The translations under genes were made by a program, and so were the position numbers. Positions 25,383-34,470 of a DNA stretch of 64,000 bases are shown piece after piece. The DNA is from Orenia metallireducens (GTDB taxonomy: Bacteria; Bacillota; Halanaerobiia; Halobacteroidales; Halobacteroidaceae): NCBI RefSeq assembly GCF_003001995.1, contig NZ_PVNB01000006.1, positions 62,001-126,000 on the forward strand, read 5' to 3'. How positions within the stretch are numbered: the stretch's first letter is position 1; each line of letters starts with the position of its first letter. The notes beneath the pieces are model-generated. The model was not told where the DNA came from, ran no database searches, and saw only the letters and a program-made list of their open reading frames with translations.

Positions 25383-27680
25383 TTAACAACCTAAAATTGC
25401 TCCTGTCAATTTTGGTACTCTCAGCTTTACTCTTCCATCTATAAGACTATATTCTCTATTATTCAATAAACCTCTAAGCTTCTTAGAGTTAGCCAAATTA
25501 TAACTACTTAAATTTACTTCAACCTCTGCTTCCTCTTCTTTACAATTTAAGATAATAAGCAGTTCTTCTTGACCATAGCTCTTAATATAAGCCCAAATTC
25601 CCCTTTGATCATCAACAATTAAATCATCTCTCTCCCCTAAACTTAAGGCTAAATGATTATTTCTAGCACTGCATAAGCTTTGATAGAAATTATACAGTTC
25701 TTTATCCTGCTCTTCTCCCCATAACATAAAGTTGCGGGAATGATCATAGACAATTGCTCCTGTATTATCATCTCTACAGTCATTTACTTGGGATAAGCCT
25801 ACCTCTGTCCCATAATAGATAAACTGGGTTCCTGCTAGGGTAAACTGGCAGGTTGCTGCTAACTTTAATCTGCTTTTATCATCCTCTGCTTCCCATAAGA
25901 ACCGACCCATATCATGGTTATCTAAAAATCTACATAAGATAAATTCATCCTCATAAAAACCATCTAAATAATCTAAATCATCTTTAAATTCTGAAACACT
26001 TTTACTACCATAAATAAATAGCTCTCTAAAGCTCCAAACCAATGAAAAATCAAAACAGCCATCTAACTCTCCAGCAAACCTATTTGTAATTCCAGGTCCT
26101 TCCCAAACCTCGCCAAATACATAAGCCTCAGGCTTAATCTCTTTAATAGCCATCCTAAACTCAGTCCAGAAATCATGGGACAAACCATAAGCATAATCCA
26201 TTCTTAATCCATCGAAGTCATAAATTTTTAGCCATTTCAATAAATGTTCATAAATAGTATACTTCCTTGCTGCAGGATAATCATTATTAATATAAGGTAA
26301 CTCCTTTAATCCAAAAAAACCATCATATTGATTAGGCCAATTAGTAAATTTAAACCAATTATAATATTTACTATCTTTATCCTGTTGAGCCTCAATAAAG
26401 AAAGGATGCTTATTAGAACAATGATTTGGCACAAAATCCAAGATAATCTTCAAACCCTTACTATGAGCTCTATCAATCAACTTGTGAAGTAACTTATCAT
26501 CACCAAAATGCTTATCAATCTCCAAAAAATCTGTTATATGATAGCCATGGTAGTATAATCCCTCATAGAGTGGTGACAGCCAGATAGCCGTTGCTCCTAA
26601 CTTCTTAATATAATCCAACTTATCAATTATTCCTTGCAAATCTCCACCTTGATAGCTAAATGGATCAAGACCTAAATCATAGTTATTAGTTGGATCACCA
26701 TCACAGAAACGATCAATAATAATATGATAGACTATTGCTTCCTTAGCCCATTGGGGAGTCTGATATTTCTGTACTAGATAAGAAAAGTTACTTGCCTCTG
26801 CTAGAGTATCATTATTATCTGCAAAATATGATATTCCCTTCTGACTATTATAGCCCTCAATAATGTATCTAACCCTTATACCCTCTTTTTGGGCATCAAT
26901 CTTGGCTTCCCACCAATCAATCAATTCTTCGTCAGCTGGATTTACTTCTGTATAGCTTCTCTTTAACTCTAAGCAAGTTCCATTAATCTCCTTCCCCTTC
27001 TTACCTTGAGGTAAAGTCCCATCAATAGTATAGTATAAGTACACCTTATCTATTAAGCCACTCTTAGTACTAACCCTAATAGAGACCTTATCATCTATAG
27101 TTGGTAGATTGGGGACATAATTATGATTATGAAATAATTTACTATTAAAAACCGTTTTCTCACTGATGTCAGCAAAAGACCTCATATTGTAGGTATGATA
27201 AGGACTCTTTTTTTTACTCTCATCCCATAATGAAACTGAAGAAATTAAATTATTTAAGTACCTTTCTTTTGACTTATCATCGATTTCTTGATTGATTAAA
27301 TATCTTTTCAACTCATCTTTACTAGGAATCTCTGCTAACTCCTGCTCAGTATAAGTATCATAAACCTTAGTCGCTAGACCATTAGTCATTACCAATATAG
27401 GAGCAGGAGGTGAAAGTAGACGGGAGTAGGATATCATCTTCATCTTTACTCCTTGATTCAACTCTTCATTTCCAGCCCTAACAGAGATAACTAACCCCGG
27501 TAATCCCTCAACTCTAACAAGTACTTCTGCATTAATATAAACCTTCCGTCTACCTTTTTCTACCAACAGTTTTGCATCAGATTCTATATCTGCTGTTTGG
27601 TAGCCAAGTTTATACAAATTAGGAAATAGATATTTCTCTTTAACTCTCTTTCTATACTTTAACCTTATAAGCTTGTTCAT
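25383..27680 (-). CDS. GH13 alpha-amylase family enzyme (cyclomaltodextrinase/neopullulanase-like) with HsdR-N-like N-terminus
   Basis: A 765-residue cytoplasmic protein without signal peptide. The catalytic barrel (about 335-690) has all four GH13 regions: DFVPNH, GLRMDYAYG (nucleophile Asp), GEVWEGP (acid Glu) and FLDNHDM. A beta-sandwich N-domain with YYTIDGTLPQG precedes it (about 165-300), so it should cleave internalised maltodextrins. Residues about 10-125 are unusual: VYINAEVLVRVEGLPGLVIS, MISYSRLLSPPAPILVMTNG and KVYDTYTEQEL resemble the type I restriction HsdR N-terminal (HSDR_N_2) domain, with its usual E-x-K replaced. A C-terminal beta domain ends the protein. ATG 27680 follows AAAGGATGG. 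Confidence 0.85.
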   Translation of the reverse strand: MNKLIRLKYRKRVKEKYLFPNLYKLGYQTADIESDAKLLVEKGRRKVYINAEVLVRVEGLPGLVISVRAGNEELNQGVKMKMISYSRLLSPPAPILVMTNGLATKVYDTYTEQELAEIPSKDELKRYLINQEIDDKSKERYLNNLISSVSLWDESKKKSPYHTYNMRSFADISEKTVFNSKLFHNHNYVPNLPTIDDKVSIRVSTKSGLIDKVYLYYTIDGTLPQGKKGKEINGTCLELKRSYTEVNPADEELIDWWEAKIDAQKEGIRVRYIIEGYNSQKGISYFADNNDTLAEASNFSYLVQKYQTPQWAKEAIVYHIIIDRFCDGDPTNNYDLGLDPFSYQGGDLQGIIDKLDYIKKLGATAIWLSPLYEGLYYHGYHITDFLEIDKHFGDDKLLHKLIDRAHSKGLKIILDFVPNHCSNKHPFFIEAQQDKDSKYYNWFKFTNWPNQYDGFFGLKELPYINNDYPAARKYTIYEHLLKWLKIYDFDGLRMDYAYGLSHDFWTEFRMAIKEIKPEAYVFGEVWEGPGITNRFAGELDGCFDFSLVWSFRELFIYGSKSVSEFKDDLDYLDGFYEDEFILCRFLDNHDMGRFLWEAEDDKSRLKLAATCQFTLAGTQFIYYGTEVGLSQVNDCRDDNTGAIVYDHSRNFMLWGEEQDKELYNFYQSLCSARNNHLALSLGERDDLIVDDQRGIWAYIKSYGQEELLIILNCKEEEAEVEVNLSSYNLANSKKLRGLLNNREYSLIDGRVKLRVPKLTGAILGC

Positions 27681-28052
27681 CTAAACCATCCTTTACTAAA
27701 AGTTTTCCCAAAAAACCTATATACAAAACAAAAACCCCGATTAATTATTAAGAGAATTCTCTTAGTAATTAACCGGGGTTCTTTTAAAAAGATTGCCCTC
27801 AAATTTTTGTATTTAACCTAATTATATAATTTATCATTAATTATATCAATGTTTTGCTATAAAAAATCGAAAAAATTATTTCATTTTAAAATGATAAGTT
27901 ATCATTTCCAAGAGACTAGATAGTAATATAAAATTAAGGAACAATTTAATATTAACTACTATTAGCTATTTTTACTAACATCTTTAATCTAACTTTAACA
28001 GATACTATAAATAAGCCTCAATAAATACCTAATATCAAGGAGGATAGTTAAT
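27681..28052. other. Divergent gap with long hairpin and small palindromes
   Basis: It lies between the amylase gene and a rightward micro-gene. It contains the hairpin at 27733-27780, CATTTTAAAATG (27882-27893) and AAATGATAA-G-TTATCATTT (27889-27907); the last two could be an operator for either gene. I see nothing else. Confidence 0.4.
27733..27780 (-). terminator. Long hairpin with T-run upstream of the amylase gene
   Basis: AACCCCG and CGGGGTT bound an almost complete stem running through TTAATTA and TAAGAGAATTCTCTTA at the apex. On the minus strand GGGGTT is followed by TTTGTTTTG. It lies some 50 bases before the amylase start, so it would end or attenuate transcripts reading into that gene. 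Confidence 0.75.
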
Positions 28053-28226
28053 ATGCTAGACTATACAAATCTAACTGGACTAAAAAAGATAGTAACAGAT
28101 TTAGAAAGAATTCAAACCCATGATGTCAGAAATGTTAGGTATATTAAAGAAGATGAATTAGATGGTGTTATTAATCTCTTACAAGCCATTATCAATACCA
28201 AAGAGTTCAATAAAAAAATTAGATAG
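28053..28226 (+). CDS. Small soluble protein (57 aa), unknown function
   Basis: ATG 28053 lies eight bases behind AAGGAGGA, and the frame closes at TAG 28224-28226. The product MLDYTNLTGLKKIVTDLERI... ending TKEFNKKIR looks alpha-helical, amphipathic and soluble. It is one of few rightward genes here and is followed by a hairpin shared with the convergent membrane gene. I recognise no family. Confidence 0.65.
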   Translation: MLDYTNLTGLKKIVTDLERIQTHDVRNVRYIKEDELDGVINLLQAIINTKEFNKKIR

Positions 28227-28242
28227 CCTTCTTTAAGGCTAC
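28223..28242 (-). terminator. Terminator of the 150-aa membrane protein gene
   Basis: Stem TAGCCTT...AAGGCTA with a CTTT loop, followed on the minus strand by TCTAATTTTTTT. It overlaps the stop of the convergent micro-gene and may serve both. Confidence 0.7.
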
Positions 28243-28248
28243 CTATCG

Positions 28249-28698
28249 TTAATAATAAAAGCTGATCAGTATTAATGCATTGAAAGCATAGGCAAACTCA
28301 ACTAAACCTAAGCAGAACTGTAATCTCTGTTGCTTACGATAATCTCTTCTATTAAGTTTAATTCTCTTCTCAAAATCTTGTACAGAATTTATAGTTACTT
28401 TTTTACTTAACCTAATTATAGTAACAATAATTAGAGTATAACTAATCAAACTGATTAAGGGGTAATTAGAGAAGATAACTATATTAGCCGTATAGTATAA
28501 GACCAATAAAATATAAAGTACAGTACTACTAAATTTCATCATCACAAAGGGGTTCTTGCTCTGACTAACCAATTTTAATTGAAATTTGATCTCTTGATAT
28601 TCGACAATATAATGTTCAAAGCTCTTATCATTGGCTTTTAATTTGGCAATAATAATTACAATATAAATTATTGATAACAATCCTATGTATTCTTTCAT
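28249..28698 (-). CDS. Hypothetical membrane protein (149 aa)
   Basis: Four hydrophobic segments (about residues 4-18, 48-64, 69-91 and 128-147) separated by charged loops; RLNRRDYRKQQRLQFCLGL precedes the last helix. I recognise no family. ATG 28698 is favoured because GGAGG lies eight bases upstream. It follows the LysM protein gene, from which it is separated by a strong hairpin, so its expression may be by partial read-through. Confidence 0.65.
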   Translation of the reverse strand: MKEYIGLLSIIYIVIIIAKLKANDKSFEHYIVEYQEIKFQLKLVSQSKNPFVMMKFSSTVLYILLVLYYTANIVIFSNYPLISLISYTLIIVTIIRLSKKVTINSVQDFEKRIKLNRRDYRKQQRLQFCLGLVEFAYAFNALILISFYY

Positions 28699-28720
28699 CA
28701 ACTAGTCCTCCTTAAACTAA

Positions 28721-28746
28721 GTTCCGAGGGAATTAACCCTCGGAAC
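28721..28746 (-). terminator. Hairpin between the LysM gene and the membrane gene
   Basis: Perfect ten-base stem GTTCCGAGGG...CCCTCGGAAC with a six-base loop; only TTAGTTT follows on the minus strand. It is either a leaky terminator or an mRNA-stabilising stem. Confidence 0.65.
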
Positions 28747-28785
28747 ATTTCACCTCTATTGATTAAAAGATCTTCATAAAAATCA

Positions 28786-29934
28786 TCAGTAAGTTAAAGG
28801 ATCTTCAGAAGGGTTATACTCTTCATAATCACTATCTTCTAAGAAGTCATTATTACTATTTCTCTTATTATTTTCTTTATCTAAACTGGACTTCAACTGC
28901 TGTAATTCTTTCATCAATTCATTGTACTTTGCTTCCATTTCATTAATCTTTTGATCTTGTGTTCTAATCTCTTTGGCTTGGGCTGTAACCTTCTGCTGAT
29001 AGTCTTGAACCTCTATCCCTTCCATAAAAATTTCATAATCCTTTGGATAAGGTATATGAGATTTGTCACTAGTCAATTGATAAGCCCTAAAAACCAACCT
29101 AGTAATATCCTCTTTGCGCTCTTTATTGGCTTGATAAGAAATATTAGATATATAATAAAAGTAAGCTGGATAATTAATAGCCAAAGTACTACGCTTAGGA
29201 ATATATATCTTTTCATTTGGATAAATCAGATTAGGGTCTTCAATATGCTTATTCAAATCTAATAATAAATCCAAGGGAACATTATATTCTTTAGATAAGT
29301 AATATAAGTTATCTCCTCTTTCAGCTGTTATTACAAAGATATTATTAAAGGAGCTTGCTCCCAAGGTCAAGTCCAAATAATCCTTAACCCTCTCAGCTAA
29401 AATTCCATTCTCTAATACATTCAGCCTCTCTTCTGAAATCATATTACCCTCTTTAATGGTATCAATCCACTCTGGGTCATAGTCCCATCTATTATTGATA
29501 AAATCAATATCTAGATTCAATGGTGGAAGATTAGTCAATAAATAATTTGCTAAACCAATCAATGTATCTACCTGCCTTTTAGCAGATAACTTGTAATCAT
29601 TTGCTTTGTTCTTCAAATCATTTTTAAGTTCCCCTTCTTTAAATGAGACCGCCTTCTCACCACTTGTAAAGACCTTCTGTAGCTCTACATCTCTATCTAT
29701 TTTGGCAGCCAATAAGATGGTCTTCAAATAAAGAGATTTTGCTAAATACTCTGAGTAAGATAAATCCTCTAAAATAATCTCATCAAAATATTGTTCAGCC
29801 TCTGACCAATCTTGATTTTCAAAGGATATTAGCCCTTCCTTATATTTTTCAAAGGGTAATCCATTAGCAAAGATAATTGAACTGCTAAAGACAATAGATA
29901 TCACTAAAACAATCACTATTCCAAACTTCTTCAT
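28786..29934 (-). CDS. Exported LysM-domain protein with TPR-like and coiled-coil regions
   Basis: A 382-residue protein with a signal peptide (about 1-23). Residues 30-75 (YKEGLISFENQDWSEAEQYF...) look like a TPR-type helix pair. One LysM module lies near 200-245 (ERGDNLYYLSKEYNVPLDLL through YPNEKIYIPK). A coiled coil spans about 315-360. It is likely anchored to peptidoglycan in the periplasm. No catalytic domain is seen; a structural or division/envelope scaffolding role is possible. ATG 29934 follows GGGAGGAGG. Confidence 0.8.
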   Translation of the reverse strand: MKKFGIVIVLVISIVFSSSIIFANGLPFEKYKEGLISFENQDWSEAEQYFDEIILEDLSYSEYLAKSLYLKTILLAAKIDRDVELQKVFTSGEKAVSFKEGELKNDLKNKANDYKLSAKRQVDTLIGLANYLLTNLPPLNLDIDFINNRWDYDPEWIDTIKEGNMISEERLNVLENGILAERVKDYLDLTLGASSFNNIFVITAERGDNLYYLSKEYNVPLDLLLDLNKHIEDPNLIYPNEKIYIPKRSTLAINYPAYFYYISNISYQANKERKEDITRLVFRAYQLTSDKSHIPYPKDYEIFMEGIEVQDYQQKVTAQAKEIRTQDQKINEMEAKYNELMKELQQLKSSLDKENNKRNSNNDFLEDSDYEEYNPSEDPLTY

Positions 29935-30324
29935 AAAAAAGCCTCCTCCCTCTTATTGCCTTGTCTATAAAAATTATTTTTGTAGATTTAATATATCTAG
30001 GTCTAATCTACAGGCTAGCTTTAAATAAAACCTCTACTTTATTTTCTTGAATTTATTCACGCTTAACCTTATTTATATTTTTAATCATAGAGCTTATTAT
30101 TAATCACAAACTCTTGCTATTAAGAGCCATCTACTATAATTTAATAATCTTTATAACTTCTACTAAGCTTGTCTTATATATTTCTATTCTACATAATAAT
30201 TGTATCTCCTTTAAAATCATTCAATTTGGTATCTTAAAATTAATTGGTTATACTAGATATTTATGTATTAAAACAGACAAATAGTGGCATTACTGGCGTT
30301 AATAACTCAGTAATACCACTAGCC
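29935..30324. other. Gap of 390 bp, AT-rich, terminator at its far end
   Basis: Apart from the hairpin at 30283-30320 I see no gene, repeat or clear regulatory signal. The LysM gene promoter should lie in 29950-30150. Confidence 0.4.
30283..30320 (-). terminator. Terminator of the DUF2103-like gene
   Basis: A 13-base stem AGTGGCATTACTG...CAGTAATACCACT with one wobble pair; ATTTGTCTGTTTT follows on the minus strand. It lies just after the stop at 30325. Confidence 0.75.
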
Positions 30325-30624
30325 TTACTTTACAAATTCTATCTCTTTAATTAATTCCATAGCCTGATCTACATCATCAGTTACTACAAAAACCTCTTGA
30401 ATAGATGAACTATTTTTAGCCAAAATTTTAATTCCACTAGGAGTAGGATATTTTAACTTCAGATGTGGAGGAATTCCACTACCACCACGGCGATTGATTC
30501 TGCCTGGAATTATACTCTTGATTATATTTAATTCTGCTACTTTCTCTAATAAAGGCAGAATATCCTCTATAATAGTATGCTCTTGCTTAATCTTATTAGC
30601 CCTATACTTATTATCTTTTCCCAT
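30325..30624 (-). CDS. DUF2103-like small protein
   Basis: About 99 residues. HTIIEDILPLLEKVAELN, IKSIIPGRINRRGGSG and LKLKYPTPSGIKILAKNSSS resemble DUF2103, a small protein family described as metal-binding and shared with archaea. The function is unknown. ATG 30624 is preferred with AAAGGTG upstream; GTG 30633 lies too close to that site. Confidence 0.6.
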   Translation of the reverse strand: MGKDNKYRANKIKQEHTIIEDILPLLEKVAELNIIKSIIPGRINRRGGSGIPPHLKLKYPTPSGIKILAKNSSSIQEVFVVTDDVDQAMELIKEIEFVK

Positions 30625-30838
30625 CTTCCCCACCTTTCCTTATTTTTTATATAATTATGGCTAGATTTAAAAATATATAGTATAACTATATTATATAGTA
30701 AAACTTTTAATTATCCAAATCATTTGTTAAAAGTAGGGATTAGTTATTATAAAATTTTACAATTAAGAAGAGATAATAAATTTAACCTTTTCTGCTAATT
30801 AAATTTAAATATTAATAGTGTCTTTTTATGGGTATATT

Positions 30839-31126
30839 GCGATACTTTACTTTTAAAAAGTAGACAAATTTCTTAGGTTCCGCCTAAGGGCGGGTTACGT
30901 TTTTCCTTGATGAAAAAGTAACCAAAAAATCAAGAAGAAAATTAAACTCACTACGCAATCAAAATATTAATTATTATCATTAATCATATTCTTTATTTAA
31001 AATTTGATTAAACTATAAATTCCAGCTCAATTTTTGCTTCGTTCAAACAGAAATTTTCTTCGGTTTTAAAGATTTTAACTGTCAACCATCAACTGTACAC
31101 TGTCAACTAAGACACGAAAGTGTCGC
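30839..31126 (+). repeat. Large compound TIR-bounded element (copy G, 288 bp)
   Basis: The left flank ATGGGTATATT and end GCGATACTTT match the family left end. The right end GAAAGTGTCGC with AATCTCTCTATATTA matches the family right end. The long core carries three different modules: hairpin CCGCC-TAAG-GGCGG (30880-30893); a GGTTAC...GTAACC stem around CTTGAT (30893-30923); and GTCAACCATCAACTGTACAC words (31081-31100). The surrounding 640-bp gap holds no gene. Confidence 0.75.
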
Positions 31127-31173
31127 AATCTCTCTATATTATCTTAATCATCGATAAAATAAAGGTATATAAA

Positions 31174-31192
31174 AAGACGCCAACTGGCGCCT
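31174..31192 (-). terminator. Terminator of the DUF350 gene
   Basis: On the minus strand GCGCCA-GT-TGGCGT is followed by CTTTTTATATA. It lies about 80 bases after the stop. Confidence 0.65.
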
Positions 31193-31272
31193 TAGTTATT
31201 ATAATTTTTCTACTATACTCCCTAGCATTTAATAATTATATCTGATTGCAACACTTATATAATTTTTCGAAC

Positions 31273-31467
31273 TTAGATTATTGAGGCTGCTACTATAATA
31301 GCCACTGCAATAAAGATTCCTGATACTACTACACCAGCTGCTGTATTTCCTTTTTGAATTTCATCATCCAACTTAAAAGGAGTAGCAATATCAAAGATTT
31401 TGTAGCCTAATAAGCATAGAACTATACCTATAATTGAATATATTATTGTTGATAAAATTGGATTCAT
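31273..31467 (-). CDS. DUF350 family small membrane protein
   Basis: A 64-residue protein with two transmembrane helices: STIIYSIIGIVLCLLGYKIFD, then AAGVVVSGIFIAVAIIVAA. The charged middle FKLDDEIQKGNTA is the usual DUF350 signature. The function is unknown; the family often occurs with electron-transfer or polyamine-related genes, which are not seen here. ATG 31467 follows AAAGGAGGT and removes a spurious 22-residue extension. Confidence 0.8.
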   Translation of the reverse strand: MNPILSTIIYSIIGIVLCLLGYKIFDIATPFKLDDEIQKGNTAAGVVVSGIFIAVAIIVAASII

Positions 31468-31625
31468 AATTTTACCTCCTTTCTCTTTAATAATAGTTAT
31501 TTTTTTATTTAATCTAATAGAATAAATTACCACTTAAAGCTTAACTATTAATTTCTTTAAAAACATAACAAATACCTTCTTTCAGAAAAATTTAGTAGCT
31601 GATTTCACTCATCTTTGAAAAAACA

Positions 31626-31650
31626 AAGACGCCCTTTTTTAGGACGTCTT
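31626..31650 (-). terminator. Terminator of pepF
   Basis: Nine-base stem AAGACGTCC...GGGCGTCTT (one wobble pair), followed on the minus strand by TGTTTTTTC, about 30 bases after the pepF stop. Confidence 0.85.
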
Positions 31651-31680
31651 AAAAGACTGTCTTTAAATCTTTACTTAGTA

Positions 31681-33507
31681 TTAAACATTACTTGTTACTA
31701 AAACTAACTCCTTCATCTCTTCAACCAACTGCTCAAAAACTTTTAAGGCCTTCTCAATAGGCTCAGGTGTAGCCATATCTACCCCTGCTTGCTTTAACAG
31801 TTCAATTGGATAATCTGAACTTCCACCCTGTAAGAAGGTCAAATATCTATCTACAGCACTCTGACCTTCCTCTAGTATCCTTTGGGATAAGGTGATTGCA
31901 GCAGAGAAACCAGTAGCATATTGATATACATAGAAATTATAATAGAAATGAGGAATCCTTGCCCACTCGATATCAATCTCATCATCTACTACAATACTCT
32001 GACCATAATACTTCTGGTTTAAATTATGATACTCCTTTGCTAATAGTTCTGGAGTTAAGGCTTGCCCCTGTTCAGCTGAGTCATGAATAGATTTCTCAAA
32101 CTCTGCAAACATTGTCTGGCGATAGACAGTTCCTCTAAACTGCTCTAAATGGTAGTTTAAGATATACTTCCTCTTCTCTTCATCCTCAGTTGTCCTTAAC
32201 AGATACTGCATCAGTAAAGCTTCATTTACTGTAGAAGCAACCTCAGCTACAAAGATGCTATAATCTGCATAAAGATAAGGTTGAGTCTGATTAGAATAGT
32301 AAGAGTGCATTGCATGACCCAACTCATGAGCTAAAGTAAATAGATTATCGATACTATCGGTATAGTTCATCAAGATGTATGGATGGGCATCATAACAAGA
32401 AGCTGAATAAGCTCCACTTCTCTTACCCTTATTCTCATAGACATCAATCCAACTATTCTCAAAAGCTTCCTTAATAACTTTTAGATACTCTGCTCCTAAA
32501 GGTTTTAAGGCTTCTAAAATAATATTTTGAGACTCTTCATAAGTAACCTTCATCTCTACATCCTTAATTATTGGAGTATAAAGATCATACATATGTAGCT
32601 CATCAAGCTCTAAAGCAGCTTGGCGTAAATCGATATAACTATACATAGAGTCTAAATGCTTGCTGACTGTATCGATTAAATTAGTATATACCTCTACAGG
32701 AATTTTGTTGCCAGCTAATGATGCTTCCAAGGAACTCTCATAATTACGGACCTTTCTATAAAAGATATTCTTCTTAACATTAGAACTTAAAGTCATAGAG
32801 AGAGTATTCTCCAACTCCTGATAAGAACTATAATATGCCTTAAAGGCATCACGACGGATATGGCGATTCTTATCTTTTAGCAAGTCGATATAGCGACCAT
32901 GGCTGACCTCAATCTCCTCACCATCTTCACCTTTGATAGTAGGAAAAGAGATGTCAGCATTATTGATCATCCCAAAGATATTGCTAGGACCTTGAGTGAC
33001 CTCACCAGCCAAAGCGATAATCTTCTCCTCCTGAGGGCTAAGATAGTGTGACCTTTGGCGCATAATATCATCCAGATAATGCTTATATAACTTTAACTCC
33101 TCTTTCTGTGCTAAATAAGATTCTAATTTATCGATAGGAATCTGAATAATCTCTGGAACCATAAAGGAGCTAATACTAGCAAAATTACTATATAAGGCTT
33201 GGATTCTTGCCTTCATCCCTTGATATTTATTAGCTGTAGTATCCTCATCATTCTTTCTAGCAGCATAACTATAGAGCTTTTCCAAGATTCTATTTAGCTC
33301 CATACTTAAATTCAACCCTGCTAATAAGGTCTCAGCAGATTCACCTAACTTTCCTTGATAGTCCTCCATTTCAGATACTCTACCCTTTATCTGATTAAAC
33401 TCCTTCTCCCAACTTTCATCACTCTCGTATAGCTGACTTAAATCCCACTTATACTCTTCAGCTATTTGATCTCTACCCTTTAAGGTCTGTTTTTTAGCTT
33501 CTTCCAT
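31681..33507 (-). CDS. pepF: Oligoendopeptidase F (M3 family)
   Basis: A 608-residue cytoplasmic zinc peptidase. The HELGHAMH motif (HExxH) lies near residue 390 with the downstream Glu in VAEVASTVNEALL. KRSGAYSASCYDAHPYILMNY and IPHFYYNFYVYQYATGFSAA are PepF hallmarks. It cleaves medium-size peptides, probably for recycling. The length matches the family. ATG 33507 follows GGGAGGA. Confidence 0.95.
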   Translation of the reverse strand: MEEAKKQTLKGRDQIAEEYKWDLSQLYESDESWEKEFNQIKGRVSEMEDYQGKLGESAETLLAGLNLSMELNRILEKLYSYAARKNDEDTTANKYQGMKARIQALYSNFASISSFMVPEIIQIPIDKLESYLAQKEELKLYKHYLDDIMRQRSHYLSPQEEKIIALAGEVTQGPSNIFGMINNADISFPTIKGEDGEEIEVSHGRYIDLLKDKNRHIRRDAFKAYYSSYQELENTLSMTLSSNVKKNIFYRKVRNYESSLEASLAGNKIPVEVYTNLIDTVSKHLDSMYSYIDLRQAALELDELHMYDLYTPIIKDVEMKVTYEESQNIILEALKPLGAEYLKVIKEAFENSWIDVYENKGKRSGAYSASCYDAHPYILMNYTDSIDNLFTLAHELGHAMHSYYSNQTQPYLYADYSIFVAEVASTVNEALLMQYLLRTTEDEEKRKYILNYHLEQFRGTVYRQTMFAEFEKSIHDSAEQGQALTPELLAKEYHNLNQKYYGQSIVVDDEIDIEWARIPHFYYNFYVYQYATGFSAAITLSQRILEEGQSAVDRYLTFLQGGSSDYPIELLKQAGVDMATPEPIEKALKVFEQLVEEMKELVLVTSNV

Positions 33508-33685
33508 AGAGTAATTCCTCCCGAAATATAAATTTTAAGATTGTCAGTTAAATCTTCATAAAAATATAATAAACCCTTTAATTGGAGCAAAAAACTAAAT
33601 TCTAAATATATTATAACACTTTTCTGGTTAAGATAAAAAAAGAATTAAATCTAGTTCAAAATAAGACAGTCTCTAACAGAACTAT

Positions 33686-34216
33686 TTAAATTTTATTCTT
33701 CAAACTATAGAAATAATCATTCCTACTTTGACTCAGCGATTGGAAGGATACTAACGGGTCATTTTCACAGGATTTAATAATCTCTTCTAGCTCTTCTCTT
33801 CTTTCTTCTGCCAAAATCACATTAATAACATCTATTTCATTATCAACACCTTCTGCCCTTACTAATAAATCTGCTTTAAATTCTGCTTCCCTTATTAACT
33901 TTAATAAAAAACAAGGATTATCTTCAATCATAACTGTAGCTTGAAGCAAATTTAAGCTTAAATGATCCTCCAAGTTTAAGCCTAGTATCGTCCCACAAGA
34001 GAAGCCAGCACAATAAGCAATTACATTAAAAATATTACTCGTATCTTGAAGGACCTTACTTACTATCAAGATATAAATTAAAACTTCAAAAAAACCTATT
34101 GTAGCTGCTAGATACCTTCTCTTATTAACAACCATCCTCACCCTTAATGTTCCTAATGCAACATCAATTGCTCTGGATATAAAGATTAATAATGCCCACA
34201 ATATAACTTTTACCAT
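33686..34216 (-). CDS. UPF0316 (DUF5698/DUF2179) membrane protein
   Basis: A 176-residue protein with three membrane helices (about 3-20, 36-55, 62-82) beginning FISRAIDVALGTLRVRMVVN, the family signature, then a cytoplasmic DUF2179 domain (about 100-165) of the alpha-beta type thought to bind a small ligand. The function is unknown. ATG 34216 follows GGGGGGAG. Confidence 0.88.
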   Translation of the reverse strand: MVKVILWALLIFISRAIDVALGTLRVRMVVNKRRYLAATIGFFEVLIYILIVSKVLQDTSNIFNVIAYCAGFSCGTILGLNLEDHLSLNLLQATVMIEDNPCFLLKLIREAEFKADLLVRAEGVDNEIDVINVILAEERREELEEIIKSCENDPLVSFQSLSQSRNDYFYSLKNKI

Positions 34217-34411
34217 AAACTCCCCCCTTTATTCCTTTTTTAATCATAGATAAAATTTTCGATAGTAACATATGACCATCGAAGCTAAGAGTTTATCCCT
34301 AGCTGATTATCATTTTCAATACAGAGTTGGTCATTGAACTTAAATATATAAACCAACTTAGCTGATAGTTTATATATACTGCTTATAATTTTTAAATATT
34401 AATACAAATAA

Positions 34412-34443
34412 GAAGAGACAAAGCCATCAGACTCCATCTCTTC
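34412..34443 (-). terminator. Probable terminator of the metallophosphatase gene
   Basis: Seven-base stem GAAGAGA...TCTCTTC with TTATTTGTATT following on the minus strand. The inner part pairs poorly. Confidence 0.5.
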
Positions 34444-34470
34444 CTAATAATATTATTATTTATCTCTACT

